This document shows positions 1 to 6,515 of a DNA stretch of 9,311 nucleotides, piece after piece. This DNA comes from an uncultured Collinsella sp. (GTDB lineage: Bacteria; Actinomycetota; Coriobacteriia; Coriobacteriales; Coriobacteriaceae): the NCBI GenBank assembly GCA_958346165.1, contig CATVQO010000049.1, forward strand, positions 1-9,311, given 5' to 3'. The first letter of the stretch is position 1; each line of letters starts with the position of its first letter. Position numbers and translations under genes: made by a program. The notes under the pieces were generated by a model. It had not been told where the DNA came from, made no database searches, and saw only the letters and a program-made list of their open reading frames with translations.

Positions 1-172
1 CGCCGCAGCGGGCGATGGCGCGGATGCCCTCGGGCAGCTCGTAGCCGTGCAGGTCGGTGGAGCGCATCAGGATGGCGTCGGCCTCCTCGGCGGTGCCAAC
101 AAACTCGTAGCCCTCGCCAAATTCGACCTTGCCGTCCTTGGTGATGTCGTCGATGGTCTTAATCTTGCGCAT
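1..172 (-). CDS. serA: D-3-phosphoglycerate dehydrogenase, N-terminal part (cut by window edge)
   Basis: Only the first 57 codons are present; the rest lies beyond position 1. The product would oxidise 3-phosphoglycerate to 3-phosphohydroxypyruvate with NAD, the first committed step of cytosolic serine synthesis. The visible peptide starts MRKIKTIDDI and contains ADAILMRSTDLHGYELPEGI followed by RAIARCG. This matches the first beta-alpha units of the substrate-binding domain of clostridial-type PGDH, where a conserved AGVNNIP-like stretch normally follows. The ATG at 170-172 has a good AAGGAG at 179-184, six bases upstream. It lies 69 nt downstream of serC on the same strand, and serC makes the next enzyme in the pathway. 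The NAD-binding and regulatory domains cannot be seen, so the assignment rests on this short stretch plus the serC neighbour. Confidence 0.85.
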   Translation of the reverse strand, partial: MRKIKTIDDITKDGKVEFGEGYEFVGTAEEADAILMRSTDLHGYELPEGIRAIARCG

Positions 173-194
173 GGAAAACTCCTTAGCGGATTTG

Positions 195-203
195 TTTATA
201 ACA
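195..203 (-). promoter_or_regulatory. Possible extended -10 promoter for serA
   Basis: Read on the minus strand, the serC-serA gap contains TGTTATAAA, an extended -10 (TG, one base, then TATAAA, 5 of 6 to consensus). It lies about 20 nt ahead of the serA ribosome site at 179-184. No good -35 is visible 17 bp upstream. The same stretch is part of a small inverted repeat, TTGTT-TAT-AACAA (192-204). serA could therefore be transcribed both with serC and from its own start. Confidence 0.35.
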
Positions 204-225
204 AGTGGTTTGAAGTGGCTGGTCG

Positions 226-242
226 GCCCGCGGGTTGCGGGC
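226..242. repeat. Small GC-rich hairpin at the serC stop codon
   Basis: GCCCGC (226-231) and GCGGGC (237-242) form a perfect 6-bp inverted repeat with a 5-nt loop, overlapping the last base of the serC stop codon. No T-run follows on either strand, so it is not a standard terminator. It could tune serC-serA readthrough or protect the message end. Confidence 0.4.
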
Positions 243-1366
243 TAGTTAGATCGCGGGCTCAAACTATGCTGCGCTTCGAAGTCCTTCATGTACGAGGCCA
301 GTACCTGCACGTCTTCCATGGTTACGGCGTTGTAGACGCTGGCGCGCATGCCGCCCACCAGGCGATGGCCCTTGACGTTCTGAATCTGGTGCTCGGCCGC
401 GCCTGCGACAAAGGCCGCGTCGAGTTCGGCGTCGCCGGTGCGGAAGGTGACGTTGGCGATGGAGCGGCTGTCGGCCTGCGTGGTGCCATGGAACAGCACA
501 CTGTGCTCGAGCAGGTCATAGAGCAGGTTGGCCTTGGCCCAGTTGCGCTCGGCCATGGCGGCAAGTCCGCCGGTCTCCTCGACCCACCGGAACACCTTGC
601 CGCACACGTAGATGCCAAAGGTGTTGGGCGTGTTGAGCATGGAGCCCTTGGCGGCCTGGGTCTTAAGGTCCAGGTACTGCGGCGTCTGCGCAAAGGCGGG
701 ACCATCTGTGATGAGGTCGTCGCGCACGATGACCACGGTCACGCCCGCGGCGCCGGCGTTTTTCTGTGCGCCAGCGTAAATGAGCCCGTAGCGCTCAACG
801 TCGAGCGGCTGCGACAGAAAGCAGCTCGAGACATCGGCTACCAGCGGTACGTCGCCGCAATCGGGCAGCTCGTGGAACATGGTGCCAAAGATGGTGTTGT
901 TCTGGCAGATGTAGACGTAGTCGAGCCCGTCGCCCGCGGCCTCGGCGGCAATGCGCGCGTTGATGTCGGCCATGTCGGGGATGCGGTCGAAGTTGGTGTC
1001 CTCGGAGCTCGCGAGCAGCACGGCCTCGCCGTACTTGGCGGCCTCCTTGTATGCCTTGTTGGCAAAGTTGCCGGTCACGATGTAGCCGGCGCGGCCGCGG
1101 CGCATGAGGTTCATGGGGATGCCCGCAAACTGCAGCGTGGCGCCGCCCTGCAAAAACAGGACACGGTAGTTGTCGGGGATGCTCAGCAGGCGACGCAGGG
1201 TTGCCTCGGCGTCGTCGATGATCTGCTGGTACATGCTAGATCGATGGCTCATCTCGAGCACGGACATGCCGCAACCGCGGTAGTCCATCATCTCGTCGGC
1301 GATCTCGGCGAGCACGCTTGTGGGCAGCGCTGCCGGGCCAGCTGAGAAGTTGTGCACACGTGCCAT
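242..1366 (-). CDS. serC: Phosphoserine aminotransferase
   Basis: PLP-dependent class V aminotransferase that converts 3-phosphohydroxypyruvate and glutamate to phosphoserine and 2-oxoglutarate, the second step of serine synthesis; cytosolic. The 374-residue length is close to the usual 360-odd. The N-terminus carries the family signature HNFSAGPAALP (residues 5-15). FLQGGAT (71-77) is the phosphate/PLP-binding loop, ADVSS (177-181) holds the aspartate facing the PLP ring nitrogen, and YAGAQKNAG contains the expected PLP lysine, K202. GGMRASVYNA near the C-terminus is also typical. The ATG is preceded by AAGGGGG (1376-1382) with a 9-nt spacer. serA follows on the same strand, so the two probably form a serine operon. 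The gene appears complete. Confidence 0.96.
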   Translation of the reverse strand: MARVHNFSAGPAALPTSVLAEIADEMMDYRGCGMSVLEMSHRSSMYQQIIDDAEATLRRLLSIPDNYRVLFLQGGATLQFAGIPMNLMRRGRAGYIVTGNFANKAYKEAAKYGEAVLLASSEDTNFDRIPDMADINARIAAEAAGDGLDYVYICQNNTIFGTMFHELPDCGDVPLVADVSSCFLSQPLDVERYGLIYAGAQKNAGAAGVTVVIVRDDLITDGPAFAQTPQYLDLKTQAAKGSMLNTPNTFGIYVCGKVFRWVEETGGLAAMAERNWAKANLLYDLLEHSVLFHGTTQADSRSIANVTFRTGDAELDAAFVAGAAEHQIQNVKGHRLVGGMRASVYNAVTMEDVQVLASYMKDFEAQHSLSPRSN

Positions 1367-1405
1367 CTTCTAGTTCCCCCTTGTAGTCGTTTGGACGTTC
1401 GGGTT

Positions 1406-1414
1406 ACTTTAGCA
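1406..1414 (-). promoter_or_regulatory. Possible extended -10 promoter for serC
   Basis: On the minus strand TGCTAAAGT reads as an extended -10 (TAAAGT, 4 of 6) about 40 nt ahead of the serC ATG, giving a leader of roughly 33 nt. The -35 position is GC-rich and unconvincing. A small GCGCC-A-GGCGC palindrome (1422-1432) covers it and might be a protein site. Weak support overall. The remainder of the 226-nt gap up to 1592 shows no gene and no clear terminator for the antiporter. Confidence 0.3.
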
Positions 1415-1592
1415 CAGTGGAGCGCCAGGCGCGACCGCATCACGGTAAAACTCGAGTGCGTCGCTATGATTTACAGGATGGTTACATGGGGGAGGGGTGC
1501 TTTACTCCTCAGGCAAATCCAAATCTGCGAGCGAAGACATGAGGTTCCTAGGCGCTTGATCTCTTCGTCCTAAAGTAGCTACCTCCTAGTCA

Positions 1593-3194
1593 CTACGATG
1601 CTAGCGTGGCGATGACGGCTTCGTCGCCGGCGTATATTAGGGTGTTGCCGTCGGGGATGATCGTTTGGCCTTCGCGCTTGAGCATCACCACAATAAACGG
1701 ATGTTTGCCTTGCGGCACATCGCACAGGCGCTGGCCGGCCAGGCGACCGTGGGGAGTCACGGTGACCTCGCGCAGCGTAACTTCGGTACGCTCTTCAAAC
1801 GTCGGCGCGGCCATCACCAGCAGATCGCCTTCCTGGATCACGGTGTCGCCATTGGGCAGTACCGGGTGCGCCCCGTCGCGCAGCACCAGGACCACGAGCA
1901 TATTTGTGGCGCTGCCAATGTCCGCGAGCGAGCGTCCGGCAAACGGATGTCCAGCGCACACCTTGAGCTTTACAAACGACATGCCGTCCTCGTCGCGGTA
2001 GTCGTTAAAGGTGCGGCGCACGTCGCCGGTCGCATCGATCATATCGAGCTTCTTCGCCACCGCCGGCAGCAGCGAGCCCTGCACCACAATGCTCGACACG
2101 GCAATCACAAACACCAGGTCAAACAGGTCGTGTCCGCCGGGAACGCCGGCCACCACGGCAAAGAGGCTAAACACGACCGAAGCTGCTCCGCGCAGGCCCG
2201 CCCAGCTTACGAGCGCGACCTGGCGGGGGTTCGTCTTAAAGGGCGCCAGGAGCACGCCGACGGCGATGGGGCGGCTCACGTAGAGCATAAACGCCATGAG
2301 CGCCAGGCCCGGCAGCAGCATCTGTGGTAGGCGTGCGGGCGTGACGAGCAGGCCGAGCAAGAAGAAGATCGTCATCTCGGCCATCTCGGTGAGGGTGTCA
2401 AAGAAGTGCGCCATCTCGACCTTGCCGGTGATGTCGCTCGCACCCAGCACAATGCCGGCCAGGTATACGGCCAAAAAGCCGTTGCCGCCCAGATAGCTTG
2501 GTAGCGCGTAGGCGACGATCGCCACGGCGAACAAGAAGATGGTCTGCGCGCCCTCGGCCGTTGCGTGCGCGCGTTCAATCAGACGGCCCGCCGCCCAGCC
2601 GATGGCAAGGCCCAGGCCCGCGCCCAGGATAATCTGCTTGGCCAGCAGTGCGGGAATGTTGATGTCGCCGCCGGCCGCGAGTGCGGCGAGCACGGCGGTG
2701 AGCATGTAGGCGACGGGGTCGTTGGAGCCCGATTCGACCTCGAGCAGCGAGTCGGTGCCGCCCTTCAGCGAAAGGTTGTGCTCGCGCAGCACGCTAAAGA
2801 CGCTGGCCGCGTCGGTGGATGCCACGACCGATCCCAACAGCAGGCCGTCGATCCAGTCGAACCCCAGCGCGAAGTGGGCGAACACGCCGGTGATGCCGGC
2901 AGTGATGACGACGCCGAGCGTGCTCAGCAGCACCGCCGGCACAGCGACGGGTTTGGCACGGTCGATATTGGTGTTAAAGCCGCCGTAGAACATGATGAAC
3001 AGCAGCGCCGTGCTGCAGACGGTTTCGGTGAGCGCATAGTCGCTAAAGTCGATATGCGCCGGGCCGTTGACGCCCAACAGCATGCCGAGCGCGATAAAGA
3101 TGAGCAGGGTGGGGAAGGGGAGCTTTTTGCCGACGGGTTTGATGGTCAGACACAGAATGATGACGAGGCCGATAAAGAGAAGGATCTGGTTCAT
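1593..3194 (-). CDS. K+/H+ (cation/proton) antiporter, NhaP2/CvrA type, with two RCK_C domains
   Basis: Inner-membrane CPA1-family antiporter of 533 residues, expected to exchange K+ (or Na+) for protons in pH and volume control. Residues 1-385 are a run of about 12 hydrophobic helices. Family motifs are STDAA (126-130), ESGSNDP (154-160, with the ND pair that binds and moves the ion), GNGFLAVYLAG (237-247) and GLRGAAS (333-339). After the membrane part come two similar soluble modules, about 405-465 and 475-530. Each has a G-x-L-x-D/C-I-or-V pattern and ends in an EGD or AGD turn, typical of RCK_C/TrkA_C ligand-sensing domains. The ATG is preceded by AGGAG with a rather long 12-nt spacer. 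The gene is divergent from the phosphoesterase. NhaP2 proteins typically pair one TrkA_C domain with a CorC/HlyC-type domain; here the tail looks like two RCK_C modules. Ion preference cannot be read from the sequence. Confidence 0.9.
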   Translation of the reverse strand: MNQILLFIGLVIILCLTIKPVGKKLPFPTLLIFIALGMLLGVNGPAHIDFSDYALTETVCSTALLFIMFYGGFNTNIDRAKPVAVPAVLLSTLGVVITAGITGVFAHFALGFDWIDGLLLGSVVASTDAASVFSVLREHNLSLKGGTDSLLEVESGSNDPVAYMLTAVLAALAAGGDINIPALLAKQIILGAGLGLAIGWAAGRLIERAHATAEGAQTIFLFAVAIVAYALPSYLGGNGFLAVYLAGIVLGASDITGKVEMAHFFDTLTEMAEMTIFFLLGLLVTPARLPQMLLPGLALMAFMLYVSRPIAVGVLLAPFKTNPRQVALVSWAGLRGAASVVFSLFAVVAGVPGGHDLFDLVFVIAVSSIVVQGSLLPAVAKKLDMIDATGDVRRTFNDYRDEDGMSFVKLKVCAGHPFAGRSLADIGSATNMLVVLVLRDGAHPVLPNGDTVIQEGDLLVMAAPTFEERTEVTLREVTVTPHGRLAGQRLCDVPQGKHPFIVVMLKREGQTIIPDGNTLIYAGDEAVIATLAS

Positions 3195-3248
3195 GGATGG
3201 TGTCCGCTCCTGGTTGGTTGGCGTGGCACGGTCAGTTGCCTGCGGTTA

Positions 3249-3254
3249 TTTGTA
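3249..3254 (-). promoter_or_regulatory. Weak candidate -10 for the antiporter gene
   Basis: TACAAA on the minus strand, 55 nt upstream of the antiporter ATG, is the best -10-like hexamer in the divergent gap. No good -35 is seen at the right distance, so this is tentative. Confidence 0.2.
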
Positions 3255-3308
3255 CCCAAAGATGGTGGGTTTATGGGGTTGGATTGCGGGCGTGCGCGAT
3301 ATCGTCAT

Positions 3309-3323
3309 AGACGGCTGCCGTCT
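3309..3323. repeat. Small hairpin in the divergent intergenic region
   Basis: AGACGG-CTG-CCGTCT is a perfect 6-bp inverted repeat with a 3-nt loop, sitting between the two divergent genes upstream of the plus-strand promoter. Only two further T residues follow, so it is a poor terminator. It may be a binding site or chance. Confidence 0.3.
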
Positions 3324-3343
3324 TTGCCTCTGCTCGGAAACCC

Positions 3344-3372
3344 TTTCCAGCTTTATTGCAACGGAGTACAAT
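3344..3372 (+). promoter_or_regulatory. Candidate sigma70-type promoter for the phosphoesterase gene
   Basis: TTTCCA (3344-3349, 4 of 6 to the -35 consensus) and TACAAT (3367-3372, 5 of 6 to the -10 consensus) are separated by exactly 17 bp. The predicted start near 3379 gives a leader of about 70 nt to the ATG at 3448. This is one of the best-formed promoters in the window, but it is read by eye. Confidence 0.55.
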
Positions 3373-3383
3373 GGGTAACGTTT

Positions 3384-3400
3384 AAGTTCAACTTGAAGTT
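3384..3400. promoter_or_regulatory. Operator-like palindrome just downstream of the promoter
   Basis: TTCAA-C-TTGAA (3387-3397) is a perfect 5-bp inverted repeat around one base, extended by AA/TT after a single mismatch. It lies about 8 nt past the predicted transcription start, where a repressor would block transcription. The regulator is unknown. Confidence 0.35.
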
Positions 3401-3404
3401 TTAG

Positions 3405-3429
3405 TTGCGGCGCCGGGCTTCGGCCGCAA
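3405..3429 (+). promoter_or_regulatory. 5' leader hairpin before the phosphoesterase ribosome site
   Basis: TTGCGGC (3405-3411) and GCCGCAA (3423-3429) form a perfect 7-bp stem with an 11-nt loop, ending five nt before the AAGGAG ribosome site. No T-run follows. In the leader RNA it could affect stability or ribosome access. Confidence 0.4.
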
Positions 3430-3447
3430 TGCAAGGAGAGGCGTACC

Positions 3448-4287
3448 ATGGCGATCTATGTGACATCTGATGCTCACGGGCACGTGCGTGCGCTTGACGA
3501 AGCCCTGTCTAAGATCTCGTTGACGTCCGACGACACGCTGTACGTGCTGGGCGACATGATCGATCGCGGGCCCGATCCGGTCGGCGTTATTAAGCTCGTG
3601 CGCTCGCTGCCCAACGCCCACGTGCTCAAGGGTAATCACGAGCAGATCATGCTCGATGCCATCATTGGCCAGGATCCGCTCGATGCCGAGACCTGGGATA
3701 TCAACGGTGGTTGGACGACGCGCGAGCAGCTCAACGACATGGAATTTGAGGCATACGAGGAGCTCGTGCGATGGATGGCCGCGCTGCCGCTCTACGCAGT
3801 GGTCGAGACCGAGGAGCGCCCGTATCTGCTGGTACATGCTGGAATCGAGATGAAGGCGGCGCGCGCGTTTTTGCTTGAGCATGGCGTCGATTGTGCCGAT
3901 GGCGTCGGAGCGGTGGGTGCCGATCGCGAGCTGTTGCAGCAGATGCTCGCGGTGCAGTCGTCCGATGACCTGCTATGGATTCGTCACGGCTATTGGGATG
4001 TGCCGACCGGGCTGCTTTCTGCCGAGGGCAAGGGCCCGGTCGTGGTGAGCGGTCACACGCCCACGGTATCGCTTGGGCGCTATTGCGAGGTCGGTGGTCT
4101 GGCGGGGCTCGATGAGGAATCGGGACGCGGGCAGATCGTGCGCTTGGGCGGCGAGGACACTGCCGGCGTGCCCGATCGCATCGACATCGACTGCGCCGCC
4201 GCCACCGGCTCCGAGTTCGGTCGAGTGGGCATCCTGCGCCTGGACGACGGGGCGGAGTTCTACGCGAACATCAACCCGGGCGAATAA
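3448..4287 (+). CDS. PPP-family metallophosphoesterase (PP1-like Ser/Thr phosphatase or ApaH-like)
   Basis: Cytosolic calcineurin-like phosphoesterase of 279 residues; no signal peptide or membrane segment. The metal-binding signatures appear in order: SDAHGH (7-12; D8 and H10 ligands), GDMIDRGPD (35-43; D36 ligand), GNHE (62-65; N63 ligand, H64 catalytic), VHAG (129-132; H130) and SGHTP (201-205; H203). This is the full two-metal centre of the PPP family, so the enzyme should be active. The R-G-P-D spacing and the WIR (177-179) before the GHT motif resemble bacterial PP1-like phosphatases (PrpA/PrpB type) and diadenosine tetraphosphatase relatives. The substrate cannot be decided from sequence alone. 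The ATG has AAGGAG with a 9-nt spacer. The residue 140-170 region and the C-terminal 50 residues are the least conserved-looking. It is monocistronic, with its own promoter and a terminator further downstream. Confidence 0.9.
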   Translation: MAIYVTSDAHGHVRALDEALSKISLTSDDTLYVLGDMIDRGPDPVGVIKLVRSLPNAHVLKGNHEQIMLDAIIGQDPLDAETWDINGGWTTREQLNDMEFEAYEELVRWMAALPLYAVVETEERPYLLVHAGIEMKAARAFLLEHGVDCADGVGAVGADRELLQQMLAVQSSDDLLWIRHGYWDVPTGLLSAEGKGPVVVSGHTPTVSLGRYCEVGGLAGLDEESGRGQIVRLGGEDTAGVPDRIDIDCAAATGSEFGRVGILRLDDGAEFYANINPGE

Positions 4288-4415
4288 TCGGTGCAAGGGG
4301 TAGCTAATTTGGGACGGGGCTTTTTTGACTACTTTCGGAGAGTAGCGCCTTCTTGCTCGGTAAGCGCTAGAAATGAGGAGCGTCTGCGTCCTCGACAGCG
4401 CGAAAATGCTCGAAA

Positions 4416-4459
4416 AACCGTCGCAACGGAGTCAAACGACGTCGCGGCGGTTCTTTTTT
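4416..4459 (+). terminator. Rho-independent terminator, probably bidirectional
   Basis: AACCGTCGC (4416-4424) pairs with GCGGCGGTT (4444-4452), a 9-bp stem with one G-T pair and a 19-nt loop. It is followed by CTTTTTT (4453-4459). On the minus strand the same stem is followed by TTTTT (complement of 4413-4417), so it could also stop the flippase transcript. It sits 129 nt past the phosphoesterase stop, further than usual. Confidence 0.65.
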
Positions 4460-4472
4460 GGCTGCCCGCTGG

Positions 4473-4594
4473 CTAAGTGAGTAGACTTTTTTGGAAATGC
4501 CGAGCACCCAACATATTTGCCTCAATAAACCGCAGGTCACAGACTTGTGCTTTGTCGGTGTGGTCGGGGATTCGGTAAAAGTCTACTCACTTAG
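4473..4594. repeat. Perfect 18-bp inverted repeat pair, 122 bp overall (MITE-like or palindromic element)
   Basis: CTAAGTGAGTAGACTTTT at 4473-4490 recurs exactly as its reverse complement at 4577-4594, with 86 bp between. The right arm is followed by TTTTG and the left arm by two more T residues. The interior has no open frame of note, only a small CACA-GACT-TGTG hairpin. The arms resemble terminal inverted repeats of a miniature element, but no target-site duplication is visible (left flank GG, right flank TT). It may equally be a long-range RNA stem. Confidence 0.6.
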
Positions 4595-4674
4595 TTTTGC
4601 GTGATGCATATTGTTCGCAACGAGACCCCAACCGGGGTGATTCCATCGCAAATTCCGGTATCGGGGGCAGTAAA

Positions 4675-6255
4675 TTAGGCGCCGTACGGGTTTCGGTCAC
4701 GCTCGATGCGCTGGCGGATGTGGGCGTACTCGATTATCAGCAACACCAGCAGTAGGGCCATGACCGCCAGGTAGCTCACCACGGCGCCCATCAGGCCCAG
4801 CAGGTTGATCAGAATCACCGGGAGCACCACGCTCACGGCGAAGCAGATCAGGTAGATCTTGGTGACGTCTCCGGCGTGGCGCAGCACCGTGATAATGGCG
4901 TAGATAAAATCGATGGCCGCGGTTACGCCGCCGGCGACGACCATCAGCAGCGCCAATGTGCGGTAGCGCTCAAAGTTGAGCCCGTACATAAAGCTCATGA
5001 GGGGAATACCGGGGCCTGCCATAAATGCGGCGCACACGCCGGTGATGGCCACGATCAGCGCCATAACGGCAATAATAATCAAGTCAAAACGGCGGCGTTT
5101 GCGCGGATTCGCCCAAATGCTCGACAGACGCAAAAGCTGCGGTTTATAGACAAATCCGATGCTCAGCAAAATAGCCTGCGCCGGAAAGAACAGGGCATTA
5201 AAGTACAGCTGGTATTTGTAGGCCAGCGTGCCTTCCATCACAAACTTGGGCATGCTCTCGATGAGGTTGAACAGGAACAGTGCACCAAAGAGCGGAGCGC
5301 ACTGGACAAACAGGTGGCCGACCTCGCGCAGGCTCACGCGCAGCGATTTTTCGGTCTCGAGCAGGGCGAGCGGCGCGGTGGCCAGCACGAGCGAGGCGAT
5401 GGCGGTGACACCCATGGCCATGGCCGCGATGGGCATGTTACGCGTAAGGAACAGCGCCACGCTAAAGACCACGATGACGCCGACGGAGCGTAGCGTTTGG
5501 CTCATGCCGGCCAGGTAGAGTTTATCGGCCTGCTGCAGGCGGCCCTCGTACACGTCCGCCACGCCGTCGATCACCTTATACAGGTAGACGCCCAGGCCGA
5601 TCGTCGCCATCTGCGCGTCATAGCCGCGGGCGCTGCTATACATGAGGCCGCAGCCTAGGGCGAGCGCTCCGCAGATCCAACGATTGAGCTGGTAGGAGGC
5701 GAAGGACGTCTTTTCGTCGATGTCCGAGACCTGGAAATTGCGCACGCCGTAGTTGCACGCGATCATGATGAGCGTGCCGGTGACAAAGGCGATGGAGAAC
5801 TTACCGGCTTCCTCGGCGCCCACAAGCTGCGTGGACACAATGGTGAGCAGGGGAAACGCGAAACCCCACACGGCGGTGCCCAGGGTATTCCAGAGATAGT
5901 CGCGGCGGGTGGCGTGCTCCTCGTATTCGGCTTCCTGCGTGGAGAAGCCGCCGCCGTAGACAGCGCCGAGCAGGCGGTTCCACCAGGCGTTGACCATGCG
6001 GTGGATGGGGCCGGGCTTGCGATCGCGCTCGCGGCTACGGCGCGTGGCCTGGCTGCTGTCGGGGCCGCCGGCGTTGCGCTGGCTCAGCTCCTGGATGCGC
6101 GCGAGCTCTTCGGCCGTGTGGGAGGCGGGGAACAGGCCGTTCTCGATGCGTCCGCCCTGGGCCTTTGCGGTGCCGCTGCCCGCTACGGCGGGGTCGGCGA
6201 CGCCATTGCGGCGGGCGATGGCGCGGCGGATGCTATCGAGGGGCGTGATACTCAA
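4675..6255 (-). CDS. Polysaccharide/lipid flippase-like membrane protein (Wzx/MATE superfamily)
   Basis: Integral membrane protein, 526 residues from the preferred start, with about 12 hydrophobic helices from residue 120 onward. The first is within YLWNTLGTAVWGFAFPLLTI (120-139), followed by a loop QLVGAEEAGKFSIA, a helix-loop pattern common in Wzx-type O-antigen/teichoic-type flippases of the MOP superfamily. Residues 1-119 are an unusual hydrophilic, Arg/Lys-rich cytoplasmic extension (for example ATRRSRERDRKPG, 70-82). The TTG at 6253-6255 is chosen because AAAGGAA (6261-6267) sits six bases upstream and a -10 hexamer lies just before it. An upstream ATG at 6348 has no ribosome site and lies before that -10. 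The substrate is unknown. No glycosyltransferases are adjacent, so it is not in an obvious polysaccharide cluster. Confidence 0.8.
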   Translation of the reverse strand: MSITPLDSIRRAIARRNGVADPAVAGSGTAKAQGGRIENGLFPASHTAEELARIQELSQRNAGGPDSSQATRRSRERDRKPGPIHRMVNAWWNRLLGAVYGGGFSTQEAEYEEHATRRDYLWNTLGTAVWGFAFPLLTIVSTQLVGAEEAGKFSIAFVTGTLIMIACNYGVRNFQVSDIDEKTSFASYQLNRWICGALALGCGLMYSSARGYDAQMATIGLGVYLYKVIDGVADVYEGRLQQADKLYLAGMSQTLRSVGVIVVFSVALFLTRNMPIAAMAMGVTAIASLVLATAPLALLETEKSLRVSLREVGHLFVQCAPLFGALFLFNLIESMPKFVMEGTLAYKYQLYFNALFFPAQAILLSIGFVYKPQLLRLSSIWANPRKRRRFDLIIIAVMALIVAITGVCAAFMAGPGIPLMSFMYGLNFERYRTLALLMVVAGGVTAAIDFIYAIITVLRHAGDVTKIYLICFAVSVVLPVILINLLGLMGAVVSYLAVMALLLVLLIIEYAHIRQRIERDRNPYGA

Positions 6256-6260
6256 GGCGG

Positions 6261-6288
6261 TTCCTTTCTCTTGCTGCGCTCTAGTATA
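6261..6288 (-). promoter_or_regulatory. -10 element and ribosome site that set the TTG start of the flippase
   Basis: On the minus strand TATACT (6283-6288, 5 of 6 to consensus) is followed by AAAGGAA (6261-6267), then six bases, then TTG. The predicted leader is about 20 nt. No clear -35 is seen at 17 bp. The arrangement argues against the ATG 93 nt upstream. Confidence 0.5.
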
Positions 6289-6365
6289 GTCACGGTGGTG
6301 TCCATTCGTGTTTTTGAGCAGGTTGTTCAATAATTTCGGCGGCGCCATTCAGTAGTCGGCACTTA

Positions 6366-6456
6366 GGGACGTTCCTTATGTCACGCATCTGGGGACACTC
6401 CTTGGCTGTTGCCTGTTCATGAGTGTCCCCAACGACCAGTCGTTTAAGAACGTCCC
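6366..6456. repeat. Nested palindromic intergenic element (91 bp)
   Basis: The outer arms are GGGACGTTC (6366-6374) and GAACGTCCC (6448-6456), 9 bp perfect. They extend by TTA/TAA after a one-base bulge. The inner arms are GGGGACACTC (6391-6400) and GAGTGTCCCC (6421-6430), 10 bp perfect around 20 nt. Between inner and outer right arms sits AACGAC-CA-GTCGTT (6431-6444), a further perfect 6-bp repeat. There is no coding potential and no T-run, so it resembles a REP-type element rather than a terminator. It lies upstream of both divergent genes. Confidence 0.6.
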
Positions 6457-6515
6457 CAATGACTAGGCCGCTTGCGTGCGATTTTTGACCGTTGGGCGGG
6501 CGCTTCGTCGTTGCC

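Larger units (their letters stand above)
4288..4674. other. 387-nt gene-free region between convergent genes
   Basis: This gap between the convergent phosphoesterase and flippase genes holds no credible protein. It contains minor hairpins at 4329-4345 (CTACT/AGTAG) and 4343-4369 (TAGCGC/GCGCTA). A strong terminator-like stem lies at 4416-4452 and an 18-bp inverted repeat at 4473-4594. Two more hairpins follow at 4597-4620 (TTGCG/CGCAA) and 4625-4638 (ACCCC-AACC-GGGGT). The stacking of inverted repeats suggests structured RNA ends and/or a small dispersed repeat. Confidence 0.6.

Noticed and set aside
47..1345. A 432-codon open frame on the plus strand across serC
   Set aside because: It is antisense to a gene with full aminotransferase motifs, and its His/Gly/Val-rich translation fits no family. 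Long antisense frames are common in high-GC genes with strong third-position bias.
1533..1570. CGAAGA/TCTTCG inverted repeat downstream of the antiporter as its terminator
   Set aside because: The stem is 6 bp across a loop of more than 20 nt with no T-run on the minus strand.
2565..3404. A 279-codon plus-strand frame antisense to the antiporter
   Set aside because: The composition is that of a shadow frame, it crosses the divergent promoter region, and no ribosome site or recognisable domain is seen.
4310..4326. GGGACGGGGC followed by TTTTTT, terminator-like, shortly after the phosphoesterase stop
   Set aside because: No upstream sequence pairs well with the GC block, so there is no stem; the supported terminator is at 4416-4459.
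4291..4476. Possible 61-residue small protein starting at GTG after the phosphoesterase
   Set aside because: It has no ribosome site and reads straight through the terminator stem and T-run at 4416-4459; the peptide is Arg-rich and featureless.
4491..4576. Interior of the 18-bp inverted repeat as a tRNA or small structured RNA gene
   Set aside because: No cloverleaf arms or T-loop consensus could be found, only a 4-bp hairpin.
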